Counted from the first letter of the stretch, positions 9,021 through 18,731 are shown. The stretch: 64,000 nt of DNA from Prosthecomicrobium sp. N25 (GCF_037203705.1 NZ_JBBCAT010000002.1:806001-870000), one strand, 5' to 3'. The notes: generated by a model not told the origin, from the sequence alone. Translations and numbers: made by a program.

Positions 9021-9339
9021 CCGGCGAGGCGCATCCGCGCGACCGCGTAGGTACTGCTCCGAGGCCCGGATGGCCGGGCCGGATGGCCTCGCGGACAACC
9101 CGCGGGTGCGTTCGGCCACCGTGTGTCCGCCCTTCCCAAGATCCTGGGTTTTCACGGTTTCCCGGAACAGCGGCGACACCCGCTGGGTGGCGGGAAGGCT
9201 CGCGTGAACGGACCAGAGCATCGTCGATAATATTGAGGCACCGTCATGCGATTTGTGAATTATACCGATGTTAAATTACGCTAGGTAAGCCTCGACGCGC
9301 GCCCACTGTCGAAAAGAACAGGCGCGGAAGGGGAGCATC
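9021..9339. other. 319-bp intergenic region before the globin-coupled receptor
   Basis: No convincing gene. The last 110 bases are distinctly AT-rich for this genome (runs such as GATAATATTGAGG and GAATTATACC), as expected for a promoter of the gene at 9340. I could not pick a -35/-10 pair with confidence. Confidence 0.5.
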
Positions 9340-10692
9340 ATGACGGACGGGACCACGATCGCGTCGCGTCTCCGATTCATCGAGATCGGCGAGACAGAAC
9401 GCGAGATCCTGAGGCGCAACAAGGCGCTGATCACAGACACGCTGGACCCGGTGCTGGACGGCTTCTACCGGCACGTGGCGGCGTTTCCGGAGACGAGCCG
9501 GTTCTTCGCTGACGCGGCCCACGTCCAGGCGGCCAAGCGGATGCAGATCGCCCATTGGGGGACGATCGCGGAAGCCCGGTTCGACACGGGCTACGAAGCT
9601 TCCGTGACGCGGATCGGGGAGGCCCATCACCGGCTCGGGCTCGAGCCGCGATGGTACATCGGCGCCTATGCGCATCTCACGTCGGCGCTCCTGGCGGCCG
9701 TCCTGGAGGCGCGCGGCGGAGCGGTGCAGAGCCGGCGACGGCGCGCCGAGACGTCCCGGCTGCAATCGGCCATCCTCAAAGCCGCGATGCTCGACATGGA
9801 CCTCGCCACGTCGGTCTACCTGGAGGCGGGCCGGCGGGAGCGGATCCAGGCGGTCGGCGCCATCGGCCGCGAGTTGGAGACGTCGGTCGCCGGCACGGTG
9901 GAAGTCCTGGCCGTCGCGTCCGGGCAACTGGAGGCGACCGCGCGGGCACTGGGCACGACCGCGCAGGAAACCGCCAGCCGGTCGGAGATCGTGACGCAGG
10001 CATCCGAGGAGGCGTCCACCAACGTGCATGCGGTCGCGGCAGCGGCGGAGGAGATGTCGGCCTCGATCGACGAGATCTCCCGCCAGGTCTGCGACGCGGC
10101 GTCGGTCGCCCGCGAGGCGGTCGAGGTTGCCGATACGGCGGGTGCCAAGGTCGAGCGGCTGGCGGCGGCGGCCGAGCGGATCGGCGGGATCCTGCTGCTG
10201 ATCGACCGGATCGCCGGCCAGACCAACCTCCTCGCCCTCAACGCCACCATCGAGGCGGCCCGCGCCGGCGCGGCCGGCAACGGCTTCGCGATCGTGGCCC
10301 GAGAGGTCAAGGCGCTGGCGGAGCAGACCGGGCGCGCGACGGCGGAGATCGACGGCCAGATCGGGGAGATCCAGACGGAAACGGCCGCGTCCCGGGACGC
10401 GATGCGGACCATGTCGGGGGTGATCGGCCGGATCAGCGAGATCGCGGGCTCCATCGCGACGGCGGTGGAGGAGCAGGGGACCGCCATGCGCGAAATCGCC
10501 CGCAACGTCCAGCATGCGTCCGAGGGGACCCGCCAGGTGTCCGGCACCATCGACGGCGTCAGGCGGTCGGCGGAGAGCACCGGCGAGGCCGCCTCGCAGA
10601 TGCTGGAGGCCACGGGCGAGATCACGGCGCGGTCGGCGCATCTCCAGGCGGAGGTCGGGGCCGTGCTCGGCCGCATCGCCGCGGCCGGCTAG
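9340..10692 (+). CDS. Soluble globin-coupled methyl-accepting chemotaxis protein (HemAT-like oxygen sensor)
   Basis: 450 residues with no membrane segment. Residues about 10-160 are a sensor globin with the diagnostic RIGEAHHRLGL...RWYIGAY, in which His96 is the expected proximal haem ligand. A coiled-coil linker leads to a C-terminal MCP signalling domain with the hairpin-tip sequence IAGQTNLLALNATIEAARAG and EVKALAEQTGRAT. Proteins of this build bind oxygen through haem and signal to CheA for aerotaxis. No che genes are in the window, so it works in trans. It ends 3 bp from the convergent transglycosylase gene. Confidence 0.92.
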   Translation: MTDGTTIASRLRFIEIGETEREILRRNKALITDTLDPVLDGFYRHVAAFPETSRFFADAAHVQAAKRMQIAHWGTIAEARFDTGYEASVTRIGEAHHRLGLEPRWYIGAYAHLTSALLAAVLEARGGAVQSRRRRAETSRLQSAILKAAMLDMDLATSVYLEAGRRERIQAVGAIGRELETSVAGTVEVLAVASGQLEATARALGTTAQETASRSEIVTQASEEASTNVHAVAAAAEEMSASIDEISRQVCDAASVAREAVEVADTAGAKVERLAAAAERIGGILLLIDRIAGQTNLLALNATIEAARAGAAGNGFAIVAREVKALAEQTGRATAEIDGQIGEIQTETAASRDAMRTMSGVIGRISEIAGSIATAVEEQGTAMREIARNVQHASEGTRQVSGTIDGVRRSAESTGEAASQMLEATGEITARSAHLQAEVGAVLGRIAAAG

Positions 10693-10695
10693 CCG

Positions 10696-11913
10696 TCAGC
10701 CGCCCTTCAGCCGTTCGATCAGGTCCGCCGTGGGATAGCTGTCCGCCGGCAGGCCGTAGCGCTTCTGCGCCGCCCGCACGGCGGAGCGGGTGGCGAGGCC
10801 GACGCGGCCATCGGGCTTCTCGGCGGTGAAGCCGCGCTGGACCAGAAGGGTCTGCAACTGGCGGACCTGGTCGGTCGTCAGGGGCGGAGGCACTCCCGCG
10901 CCCCGGCCGACCGGGGGCGCGCCGGCGAGGCGGGTGGCGTAGTAGGCGGCCGTGGTGGCGTACACGAAGGCCTTGTTCCAGCCCAGGAAGGCCTGGAAGT
11001 TGGGGTAGGCCAGGAAGGCCGGCCCGAAGCGGCCCATGGGCAGGAGCAGCGAGGCGGGCTGGCCGTCGGAGGGCAGCGGCGACGCGGCGCCCTTCACGCC
11101 CCAGGCGACCCACTGGGAGCGCGGGTGGCGGATGGCGAGGTCGGCCTGGTCCCAGGGCAGCTCGGCGGGCACGCGGACCTCGGTCAGCCAGGGCTCGCCG
11201 CGCTTCCAGCCGAAACGCACCAGCAGGTTCGCGCCCGAGGCGAGCGCGTCGGGCATCGAGTCGATCACGTTGCGCCGCCCGTCGCCGTCGAAGTCGACCG
11301 CCGCGGCCACGTAGTCGGTCGGGGTCATCATCATGTGACCCTGCTCGCCCGCCCAGTCGCCGATCATCTGCGCCGGGGTCAGGTCGCCGCGGGCGACGAT
11401 GCGCAGGGCGTCGATGAGCTCGGGACGGAAGAAGTCCGGGCGTCGGCAGTCGTAGGCGAGCGTGGCGAGCGAGGTGAGGATCGGAAACTTGCCCTTGTCG
11501 GCGCCGAAGTCCGTCTCCAGCCCCCAGAAGGCGACGAGGACGGGGGCGGGGACGCCGAAGCGGGCCTCGATGCGCTCCAGGAGGGCGGCCTGGGTCCTCA
11601 GCAGGGCCGTGCCGCGGCTCATCCGGTCGGCCGAGACCATGCGATCTGAGAACTGCAGGAAGCTCTGCTGGAAGACCCCCTGGCCGCGGTCGCGGCGCAC
11701 GATGGACGGATCGAAGCGGACATCCGCCAGCGCCGCGTCGGCGACCGGCGCCGGCACGCCTTGCCGGACGGCCTCCGCCTTGACGCCCTGGAGCCAGGCG
11801 GGAAACTCCGCGCCGCCCTGGCATTCGGGCCCGGCCAGGACCGGCCACGACAGAAGCGTCACCACCGCGGTGACGACCGCCCGCATTCCCGTCCCGATCG
11901 CGAATCGCCGCAT
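10696..11913 (-). CDS. Lytic murein transglycosylase (MltB family) with peptidoglycan-binding domain
   Basis: 405 residues with a signal peptide (about 1-27, ending VLAGP). The MltB-type catalytic domain contains FWGLETDFG, where the Glu is the expected catalytic acid, and AVDFDGDGRRN, the substrate-cleft motif common in this family. The usual MGxxQFMPS-type loop reads QGHMMMTPTDY here, a divergent version. The C-terminus (about 335-405) is a PG_binding_1 domain (LQTLLVQRGF...DGRVGLATRSAV). It would cleave peptidoglycan to 1,6-anhydro products in the periplasm. Monocistronic by position. Confidence 0.88.
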   Translation of the reverse strand: MRRFAIGTGMRAVVTAVVTLLSWPVLAGPECQGGAEFPAWLQGVKAEAVRQGVPAPVADAALADVRFDPSIVRRDRGQGVFQQSFLQFSDRMVSADRMSRGTALLRTQAALLERIEARFGVPAPVLVAFWGLETDFGADKGKFPILTSLATLAYDCRRPDFFRPELIDALRIVARGDLTPAQMIGDWAGEQGHMMMTPTDYVAAAVDFDGDGRRNVIDSMPDALASGANLLVRFGWKRGEPWLTEVRVPAELPWDQADLAIRHPRSQWVAWGVKGAASPLPSDGQPASLLLPMGRFGPAFLAYPNFQAFLGWNKAFVYATTAAYYATRLAGAPPVGRGAGVPPPLTTDQVRQLQTLLVQRGFTAEKPDGRVGLATRSAVRAAQKRYGLPADSYPTADLIERLKGG

Positions 11914-11968
11914 GGCACGCTCCTCCTTCGGGCGACACGGTTAGCACAGCCGGGTCGAAGGGCGAGCG

Positions 11969-13774
11969 TCAGCGCGTCAGCCGGTCGGCCGGCACGCCGA
12001 GGGTCACCACCAGACCGTCCGGGCGCCAGTCGTGCTCGATGGTGCCGCCGAGCTGGCCGGCCGCGGCGCGGGCCGACATGAGCGTGCCGAATCCCTGCCG
12101 GGACGGCGCGCCGACGGGCGGGCCGCCGTGCTCGGACCAGACGATCCGTCGGCTGCCGTCCACCGGCGCGGTGCTGACCTCGACGAGGATCCGTCCCCGG
12201 TCGGCCGAGAGGGCGCCGTACTTCACGGCGTTGGTGGCGAGTTCATGGAGGATCAGCGCCAGGGCGACGGCCGCGTTGGGGCCGACGGGCGCATCGTCGC
12301 CCGAGATCTCGACGCGTCGGTCGCCCTCCTGGTAGGGGGCCAGCAGAAGGTCCAGGAGCCCGGCGAGGGTTTGGTCGGCGTCCCCGGCCGGGCGGCTCTC
12401 GGGGCTGTGGGGCCGGACGTAGTTCTGCGCCTGCGCGAGGGCGTCGATGCGCCGCCGCAGTGCCTGCGCGTAGTCGCGGGCGCCCGGTTCGCCGCGGGCC
12501 GAGAGCGTGATCAGGCTGCCGATCACCGCGAAGATGTTCTTGATGCGGTGGCTGAGTTCGCGGGTGACGAGGTCGCGCGCCTCCTCGGCGAGACGGCGGT
12601 CGGTGATGTCGACGACGGTGCCGGGAAAGCGGAGGGGGCGGCCCTCATGGTCGCGCTCGCAGCGGCCGCGGGCGTCGATCCAGCGGAGGGCTCCGTCCGG
12701 CTGGAGCACGCGGTATTCGGCTCGATAGGGCTGGCCCTCCTCAACGGCGGCGCGGATCCCGGCGGCGACGCGGTCGCGGTCCTCCGGGTGGATCGCGGCG
12801 AGGAACGGGGCGAGCGGTGTGCCGGCCGCGGCCTCGGCCGGATCGACGGAGAAGAGGCGCGCGAAGCGCTCGTCGGCGACGACACGGTCGGCCGGGATCT
12901 CCCAGACCCAGGTACCGACGAAGCCGCCGGCCGAGAGGGCGAGCGTCAGCCGCTCCTCGCTCTCCCGACGGGCCGCCTCGGCCCGCTTCAGGTCCTCGAT
13001 GTCCGTGCAGGTGCCGAACCAGCGCTCGATCCGCCCGGTCTCGTCGCGGACCGGCAGGGCGCGGCCGAGCACCCAGCGGTAGGCACCCGAGCGATGCCGC
13101 AGGCGATATTCGATCTCGTAGGGATCGCCGGTCGCCAGCGAATGGCGCCAGCGTTCCCAGGCGAGCGCCTGGTCATCCGGGTGGAACATGGCGTTCCAGC
13201 CCTCGCCGTCCGTGCCGCGTTCGGCGACGCCGGTGAATTCATACCATTGGCCGTTGTAGTAGTCGTGGTAGCCGTCCGGCCGGGTCGACCAGACCATCTG
13301 CGGCATGGCATCGGCGAGGGTGCGGAAGCGGCGCTCAGCCTCGCGATGGGCCGCCTGGGCCTGCCGGATCGGCTCGAGGTCGGTCGCCACGACGACGAGG
13401 CGGTGGCTCGCGGCATCCTCGGCGACCCGCCCGGTCAGCGCGACGGCGCGCCGGGTGCCGTCCGGCCGATCCACCAGGACGCGGAGCGCGAAGGGAAGGC
13501 GTGACGTCCTGGCGCGCTCCACGGCGGCGTCGAGGGCGGTGCGGTCGTCAGGCCCGATCTTGCCGCGAAGCGAGTCGAACGGACCGGGTGCGCCGAAATC
13601 CGCCTCGCCGAGGCTGCGGGCGAGGGCCTCAGAGGCGATCGCGGCCCCGGTGGCGAAGTCGAGTTCCAGGATGCCAATGCCGGCGCCGTCGAGGGCGTCC
13701 CGGAGGGCATTTCTCGGGGGCCCCCCGCCGGCCCCTCCGCCGGCTCCGGTCCGGTCCTTGTCGATCAGCGTCAT
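11969..13774 (-). CDS. PAS-domain sensor histidine kinase, HWE family
   Basis: 601 residues, no membrane segment. Three or so PAS domains (the first degenerate, then PQMVWSTRPDG and VWEIPADRVVADE regions, each followed by a PAC motif) lead to an HWE kinase core. ELSHRIKNIFAVI carries the phospho-acceptor His near residue 410, HELATNAVKYGAL is the N-box, and the WSEHGGPPV segment provides the Trp-Glu pair that names the family. HWE kinases are typical of Rhizobiales and often feed the general stress response or single-domain receivers. The receiver gene just upstream (13842-14192) is the obvious partner. A TTG at 13819 is an alternative start; the ATG at 13774 is used here. Confidence 0.87.
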   Translation of the reverse strand: MTLIDKDRTGAGGGAGGGPPRNALRDALDGAGIGILELDFATGAAIASEALARSLGEADFGAPGPFDSLRGKIGPDDRTALDAAVERARTSRLPFALRVLVDRPDGTRRAVALTGRVAEDAASHRLVVVATDLEPIRQAQAAHREAERRFRTLADAMPQMVWSTRPDGYHDYYNGQWYEFTGVAERGTDGEGWNAMFHPDDQALAWERWRHSLATGDPYEIEYRLRHRSGAYRWVLGRALPVRDETGRIERWFGTCTDIEDLKRAEAARRESEERLTLALSAGGFVGTWVWEIPADRVVADERFARLFSVDPAEAAAGTPLAPFLAAIHPEDRDRVAAGIRAAVEEGQPYRAEYRVLQPDGALRWIDARGRCERDHEGRPLRFPGTVVDITDRRLAEEARDLVTRELSHRIKNIFAVIGSLITLSARGEPGARDYAQALRRRIDALAQAQNYVRPHSPESRPAGDADQTLAGLLDLLLAPYQEGDRRVEISGDDAPVGPNAAVALALILHELATNAVKYGALSADRGRILVEVSTAPVDGSRRIVWSEHGGPPVGAPSRQGFGTLMSARAAAGQLGGTIEHDWRPDGLVVTLGVPADRLTR

Positions 13775-13841
13775 CAGGGCAGGACCGTTCTCGTCGTGCG
13801 GGCAGCGGGAGGGAGGCAATGCGGGCGCAGGGCGCGGCCGG

Positions 13842-14192
13842 TCAGCGCGTGGCGAGCGCGGCTTCCACGGTCTCTTCGATCTTCTCGGGCCGGTAGGGCT
13901 TCGGAATGAATCCAGCGCGGCGCAAAGGCTCGGGGACTTCCTGAGGCTTGGACCCGGAGACGAAGACGAAGGGCGTGTTGCGGGCGGCCAGGGCTTCGGC
14001 GATCTCGAAGGTCTTGCCGTCGAGGACGTCGATGTCGAGGAGGGCGAAGGTGATCGGCTCCGCCACGTGACGACGGGCGTCGGCCACGGACGCGGCGACG
14101 ATCACCTCCGCCGGAACCTTGTCGGCGATGATGATCTCCAGGTCCAAGGCGATCAGCGGATCGTCCTCGACGATCAGGACACGCGGTTTCAC
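13842..14192 (-). CDS. Stand-alone response-regulator receiver
   Basis: 116 residues consisting only of a CheY-like receiver: acidic pair VEDDP at 9-12, phospho-acceptor Asp53 in FALLDIDVLDG, the Ser of FVSGS and the Lys of FIPKPY. No output domain. It lies directly upstream of, and in the same direction as, the HWE kinase, so the two probably form one operon. Such receivers often work as phosphate sinks or shuttles. Confidence 0.88.
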   Translation of the reverse strand: MKPRVLIVEDDPLIALDLEIIIADKVPAEVIVAASVADARRHVAEPITFALLDIDVLDGKTFEIAEALAARNTPFVFVSGSKPQEVPEPLRRAGFIPKPYRPEKIEETVEAALATR

Positions 14193-14292
14193 GACGGCAT
14201 TCCTTCCTGCGACGGGCGCCCGACCGCGCCTGAAACTCCCGGTACTGCCAACGCGGGCGCCTGCCGATGGTTCCGTGCAGTACAGACGCGAA

Positions 14293-14321
14293 AAAGGCGG
14301 TTCCGGACCGGAACCGCCTTT
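14293..14321 (-). terminator. Intrinsic terminator after the exported protein gene at 14346
   Basis: Inverted repeat AAAGGCGGTTCCGG / CCGGAACCGCCTTT (14293-14306 and 14308-14321). Read on the minus strand the stem ends in a run of T (TTTTTCGC). It lies 24 bases after the stop at 14346. Confidence 0.8.
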
Positions 14322-14345
14322 CCATCGCGAAGAGTTCGGCCGTCG

Positions 14346-15491
14346 TTACTCGTCCGTGAACGGGCCGATGACGAGAAGCTCGAGCTTCATCCAGTTGGCG
14401 AGCTGCTGGTAGGTGAGGCCCACCGGCTTCAGGTCGTAGGTGATCTCCGAGCGGGTCGGGCCGACGCACTTGAAGGCGCCCGTGTCGTCGCGGACCTGCT
14501 TGCAGGCCGTGTCGCTGTCCAGGTAGTAGACGCGGCCGTAGATCCCGGGCTTGGTCTGGTCGGAGGCCGAGAAGAACGCGTCGGAGTCGGCCTGCGAGGC
14601 ATCCCCGCCGAAGAAGGCATTGTCCTTGTTCACCGGCGGCTCGTTCACCCGCAGGTTATAGTCGTAGTAGGACGTGAACTTGCGCTTCTTGCCTTTGGAA
14701 TCCGTGAACTCGCCGTTCTCGGAGACGTAGCGGATCGATCCCGTGACCTTGTCCGAGTAGACCTTCTCGCCGATGTTGTACGTGAAGGTCACGCCGGTCT
14801 GGTCGGTCAGCCAGTTGCCGAGTTCGTAGTCGTAGTCGAGGATGCCGGAGACTCGGCTCTCGACCAGGAACGAGAAGGGACCGGAGGCGAGGCCGAGCCG
14901 CTCGAAGCGCAGCGGGTCCGGGTTCTTGACCTGGATGGAGACGACCTTGCCGTCGACGTAGCGGGAGTAGACCTTGGAGGCCTCCTTGGAGGCGGTCTTC
15001 AGGCGGCGGGCCACGTCCCACCACTTCACCACCTCGCGACCCTGGATCGAGCCGGTGAAGCGGCTCGAGACCTGGTTGCCCTTGACGATGTCGAGCCGGA
15101 GCTTGCCCTCCTCCGGGTTGTAGCGGCCGCCCGAGGCGATCGGCAGGTCGCCGCGCAGGATCGCGACCTCGCGGGCGATCTGGGACGGGTTCTGCGGGTT
15201 CACCACGTCGAAGCGGATCGAGTAGGTCACGTTGCTGTTCGGCACGCGGGCGATCGAGCCGCGCATCAGCATCAGGTCCGCGATCGCGATCTCGCCCATG
15301 TCGTAGACGTCCTGGGACGACTGCGAGCGCTCGGAGCGGGTGTTGTAGTCGACCACGATCGAGCCGGAGACCTTGGCCTTGTCGGCCGGGATCTCTGTGG
15401 TGGCCCGGTTCGGGGCCTGGGCGAGGGCGGCGGGGGCCGCGAGGGCGGCGAAGAGGCAGGCGACGGCCGATATCAGCCGGGTCTTCGACAT
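14346..15491 (-). CDS. Exported protein of unknown function
   Basis: 381 residues from the ATG at 15491, chosen because it begins a clear signal peptide (MSKTRLISAVACLFAALAAP...ALAQ, cleavage near residue 25). The mature protein is rich in beta-type, Tyr/Asp-rich segments (VDYNTRSERSQSSQDVYDMGE, GRYNPEEGKLRLDIVKGNQ, GSIRYVSENGEF) and has two Cys near the C-terminus (DTACKQV, AFKCVG) that could form a disulfide. No catalytic motif is visible. It would be periplasmic. It is followed by a strong terminator and stands as a single gene. I do not recognise the family. Confidence 0.8.
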   Translation of the reverse strand: MSKTRLISAVACLFAALAAPAALAQAPNRATTEIPADKAKVSGSIVVDYNTRSERSQSSQDVYDMGEIAIADLMLMRGSIARVPNSNVTYSIRFDVVNPQNPSQIAREVAILRGDLPIASGGRYNPEEGKLRLDIVKGNQVSSRFTGSIQGREVVKWWDVARRLKTASKEASKVYSRYVDGKVVSIQVKNPDPLRFERLGLASGPFSFLVESRVSGILDYDYELGNWLTDQTGVTFTYNIGEKVYSDKVTGSIRYVSENGEFTDSKGKKRKFTSYYDYNLRVNEPPVNKDNAFFGGDASQADSDAFFSASDQTKPGIYGRVYYLDSDTACKQVRDDTGAFKCVGPTRSEITYDLKPVGLTYQQLANWMKLELLVIGPFTDE

Positions 15492-15654
15492 GTGAGGGTC
15501 ACTCCTCGAAAGCGAGGCCGGTCCGCGGCGGCGCAGGTCCCGGCGGCCACCCCTGACCGCGCGCGCGAGGCAGGATGAGCGACTCGCCGCCGAAGGGTCA
15601 AGGCGGGCCGCCGTCACGTTCCCGTCAGGGGAAACGGGGTGCGAAGAGGGACCG

Positions 15655-16416
15655 TCAAATCGGACCGAGTCCGGCCGCCAGCCAGCGCCGGAAGGCCTCC
15701 GGCCCCGGGATCCGCCAACGCGCGGCGCTCGGCCGGTTGGGGCCGACCAGGACGCCGAGGCCGCCCGCATAGTCGACCATGGCGAAGCCGTCCTCGTCGG
15801 TGAGGTCGTCGCCGGCGAAGAAGGGCCGCTTGCCGCTGTAGCCCGCCTCGCCGAGAAGCGCGCCGATGGCGGTCCCCTTGCTGGCCGCCCGCGGGGCGAT
15901 CTCGACGACGCCCTTGCCGGTCAGGACGCGCCAGGTCTCGGGCGCCTGGGCGGCGAGGTCCTCGGCGGCGGCGAGCAGGGCGGGGGCCGCCTCCGGGGCG
16001 AGGCGGAAGTGCAGCGCGACGGAATGACCCTTGTCTTCCACGAAGGTCCCCGGATGGCGGGCGACCAGCGCCTCCAGGTGGCCCGCGATGGCGCGGGTGG
16101 ATTCGCCGTGTCCGGCGGCGTCGCGGGTGCCGAGGGCGGAGCGGATGACGGCGCCGTGGCTGGCGGCGACGTGGAAGCGGTCCGGGCCGAACAGCGCATC
16201 AACCTGGTCGAGCGACCGGCCGGTGACCAGCGCCAGGCAGCCGCAGCGCTCGCGCAGGCGTTCCAGCATGGCGACGAGATCCTTGGGCACCACCACGGCG
16301 GCCGGATGCCCGGCGAAGTCGAGCAAGGTGCCGTCGATGTCCAGGAAGGGCGCCCACTCCTCCGTCCAGGCGATGGCGGGCGGCGGCGGCTTGGTGGCGG
16401 TGTCGGAGAGGTTCAT
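15655..16416 (-). CDS. otsB: Trehalose-6-phosphate phosphatase OtsB
   Basis: 253-residue HAD-superfamily phosphatase. Motif I reads DIDGTLLD with the nucleophile Asp, motif II lies in LVTGRS, and the C-terminal GDDLTDEDGF supplies the metal-binding Asp pair. The KGHSVALHFR and SKGTAIGALL segments are typical of OtsB. It removes phosphate from trehalose 6-phosphate to give trehalose, an osmo- and desiccation protectant. The start at 16416 is preferred over an in-frame start at 16503 because the extra residues look like translated intergenic DNA. It lies downstream of the otsA fusion gene, in the same direction, across a 101-bp gap containing a 20-bp palindrome. Confidence 0.92.
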   Translation of the reverse strand: MNLSDTATKPPPPAIAWTEEWAPFLDIDGTLLDFAGHPAAVVVPKDLVAMLERLRERCGCLALVTGRSLDQVDALFGPDRFHVAASHGAVIRSALGTRDAAGHGESTRAIAGHLEALVARHPGTFVEDKGHSVALHFRLAPEAAPALLAAAEDLAAQAPETWRVLTGKGVVEIAPRAASKGTAIGALLGEAGYSGKRPFFAGDDLTDEDGFAMVDYAGGLGVLVGPNRPSAARWRIPGPEAFRRWLAAGLGPI

Positions 16417-16432
16417 GGGCTCTTGGTCTCCC

Positions 16433-16452
16433 CCGCCGGCCCGGGCCGGCGG
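16433..16452. repeat. 20-bp perfect GC palindrome between otsA and otsB
   Basis: CCGCCGGCCC followed directly by its complement GGGCCGGCGG, in the 101-bp gap between otsA (upstream on the minus strand) and otsB. It would form a strong hairpin in the otsAB transcript. It has no T tract, so mRNA stabilisation or attenuation is as likely as termination. Confidence 0.55.
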
Positions 16453-16517
16453 AGTTCTGGGTCGTCCGGGGAGGCTGATGGCCGAAGTCGGCGCCGCCTG
16501 CAAGCGCCGGGCGGGGC

Positions 16518-18731
16518 TCAGGGGCCGAACTGGCGCTGCACCTCGCGCCGCTTGCGCATGCGGGCCGCTTCCAACAGCATGGTGCCGGCCCAGGCGTAGA
16601 CATTGTTGTCGCGGACCATCTCGCGCATCAGGCGCATGCGGTCGCGCTGCTCATCCTCGGGCATGCCGAGGGCCTGGTGCAGCGTCTCGGCCAGGGTGTC
16701 GACGTCGTAGGGGTTGACGATCAGGGCCTCCAGGAGTTCCCGCGAGGCACCCGCGAAGGTGGACAGCACCAGCACGCCCCGGTCGTCGTCGCGGGAGGCG
16801 ACGAATTCCTTGGCGACCAGGTTCATGCCGTCGTGCAGGCTGGTGACCACGCAGAAGTCGGCGGCGCGGAAGAGCTCCAGCACCTCGTCGGGCTCGTGGT
16901 GGCGGACCACCAGGACGATCGGCGACCAGCCATCGCGGCCGAACCGGGCGTTGATCTCGGCGGTGACGGCCTCGGCCTCCTGCTGCAGCCCCTTGTAGGC
17001 GTCGAGCTTCGAGCGGGTCGGCGCGGCGACCTGGACAAAGACGAAGCGGCCGATCCATTCCGGGTGGCGTTCCAGGAGGGCGCCGACGGCCCGGAGCCGG
17101 TCCGGGATGCCCTTGGTGTAGTCGAAGCGCTCGACGCCGGCGCCGATCAGGATGTCCGGCGGGAGGCCGAACCGTTCGCGCACGCGCGCCCGGCAGGTCG
17201 GCACGTCGGCGATGCCCTTCATGGCGCGCGGCGGCCATTCGATGGAGATCGGATAGGCGTTGACGAAGGTTTGCTCGCCGCCGGTGGAAATGGCCGAAAG
17301 CTCCCGGTCGATGTTGCTCTCCATGAAGCGGTCGACCGACTCGACGAAGTTGTTGACGTGGAAGCGGGTGTGGAAGCCCAGGATGGAGGAGCCGAGCAGG
17401 CCGTCGAGGATCTCCTCGCGCCAGGGGCAGATCGAGAAGACCTCCGCGTTCGGCCAGGGGATGTGCCAAAAGGTGATCACCGTCGCGTCCGGCAGGCGCT
17501 GGCGGATCATGCGCGGCAGCAGGGCGAAGTGGTAGTCCTGCACGAAGACGATCGGGTTGCGGGTCTTCGCCTCCTCGACGACCGTGTCGGCGAAGCGCTG
17601 GTTGACCGATCGGTACAGTTCCCAGTCCTCCCGGCGGAACTGCGGGCGCACGAAGGCGATGTGGCAGAGCGGCCAGAGACCCTCGTTGGCGAAGCGGTAG
17701 TAGTAGCCGTTCTCCTCCTCCTCGGAGAGCCAGACGCGGCGGAGCGTGTAGGCGGGCTCGCCGGGCGGCACGGCCACGCGGTCGCCGGCGTCGACCGCCT
17801 CGCGGTCGGCCGTGCCGCTGCCGTGCGCGATCCAGACGCCGTTGGTGGCGCGGATGACCGGCTCCAGCGCGCTGACCAGTCCGCTCGCCGGCCGCCGGAC
17901 GACCACCCGGTCGCCGTCGCGGTCGTGGATGTAGGGCTCCCGGTTCGAGACCACGATCACCTCCGAGCCGGGCAGCTCGTTGTGGATCGCCTGGGCGAGG
18001 GTCTCGGGGGACCAGTGGACGCGGATGGAGGAGCCGCGCATCCGGCCGATGTCGAGATCGCGCAGCGTCTGCCGGACTTCGCGGATGACGGGGCGCAGCT
18101 CGGGGGCGATGTCGGCCTCGGAGCGCGAGCGCGTGCGCGGGTCGAGGGACTGCACGATCGCCTTCGACCAGGCCGCCAGGGTGGCGCGGGCGACCCCGAC
18201 GGTCACCAGCACGCCGGTGGCGACCAGGAGGGCGACGAAGACCACCAGGGTGGCGAGGGCGGCCGCGGTGCGGCGGGCCGCGAAGCTCATGTCGTGCACG
18301 ACCACGAGCCGCAAACGCCGGTCGGGCTGGACGACCATCGGGAAGCTCGCCACGAGGGCGGCGCCGGTCGCCAGGTTGCGCCGGTCGAAGACCGTCCTGG
18401 GGGCCTCCTCGACGACCGGCGCGCAGGTTCCGTCACCGGGCCAATTGCGCGAGGCGGCGACGACGCGGCCGGCGAGGTCGCAGAGCCCGATGGCGAGCAC
18501 GCGCTCGTCGCGCGCGACCCCGTCGAAGGCGCGGGCGAGGCCGACCTCGTCGCCGCGGTCGGCGAGAGGGCGGACGGTGGGCTCGAGGGCGTTGAAGACG
18601 AGTTCGGAGCGCAACTCCACATCGCGCTCGAACCAGCGTGCCAGGAAGTTCTCCGCAGTCACTCCGGCGACGACGGCGAGCGCGAGCACGGCCGCGATGA
18701 GCGGCAGGGAAAAGCGATAGAGACTCTGCAT
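16518..18731 (-). CDS. otsA: Membrane-anchored trehalose-6-phosphate synthase (sensor-like N-terminus fused to OtsA)
   Basis: 737 residues, about 260 more than a normal OtsA. The C-terminal 470 residues are a GT20 synthase: [49 protein letters not shown] and [13 protein letters not shown] are all present, so the enzyme looks intact and would make trehalose 6-phosphate from UDP- or GDP-glucose and glucose 6-phosphate. The N-terminus has a membrane helix at about 8-28, a roughly 130-residue periplasmic segment, a second helix at about 162-186 and a HAMP-like linker (about 187-240), the architecture of a sensor kinase input module. It is co-directional with otsB and divergent from the GH15 gene. 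Confidence 0.9.
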   Translation of the reverse strand: MQSLYRFSLPLIAAVLALAVVAGVTAENFLARWFERDVELRSELVFNALEPTVRPLADRGDEVGLARAFDGVARDERVLAIGLCDLAGRVVAASRNWPGDGTCAPVVEEAPRTVFDRRNLATGAALVASFPMVVQPDRRLRLVVVHDMSFAARRTAAALATLVVFVALLVATGVLVTVGVARATLAAWSKAIVQSLDPRTRSRSEADIAPELRPVIREVRQTLRDLDIGRMRGSSIRVHWSPETLAQAIHNELPGSEVIVVSNREPYIHDRDGDRVVVRRPASGLVSALEPVIRATNGVWIAHGSGTADREAVDAGDRVAVPPGEPAYTLRRVWLSEEEENGYYYRFANEGLWPLCHIAFVRPQFRREDWELYRSVNQRFADTVVEEAKTRNPIVFVQDYHFALLPRMIRQRLPDATVITFWHIPWPNAEVFSICPWREEILDGLLGSSILGFHTRFHVNNFVESVDRFMESNIDRELSAISTGGEQTFVNAYPISIEWPPRAMKGIADVPTCRARVRERFGLPPDILIGAGVERFDYTKGIPDRLRAVGALLERHPEWIGRFVFVQVAAPTRSKLDAYKGLQQEAEAVTAEINARFGRDGWSPIVLVVRHHEPDEVLELFRAADFCVVTSLHDGMNLVAKEFVASRDDDRGVLVLSTFAGASRELLEALIVNPYDVDTLAETLHQALGMPEDEQRDRMRLMREMVRDNNVYAWAGTMLLEAARMRKRREVQRQFGP

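Noticed and set aside
14346-15491. DUF3108 assignment for the exported protein
   Set aside because: First considered because of the signal peptide and beta-rich chain, but the diagnostic DUF3108 blocks are in the gene at the right edge of the window (63343-64000), not here.
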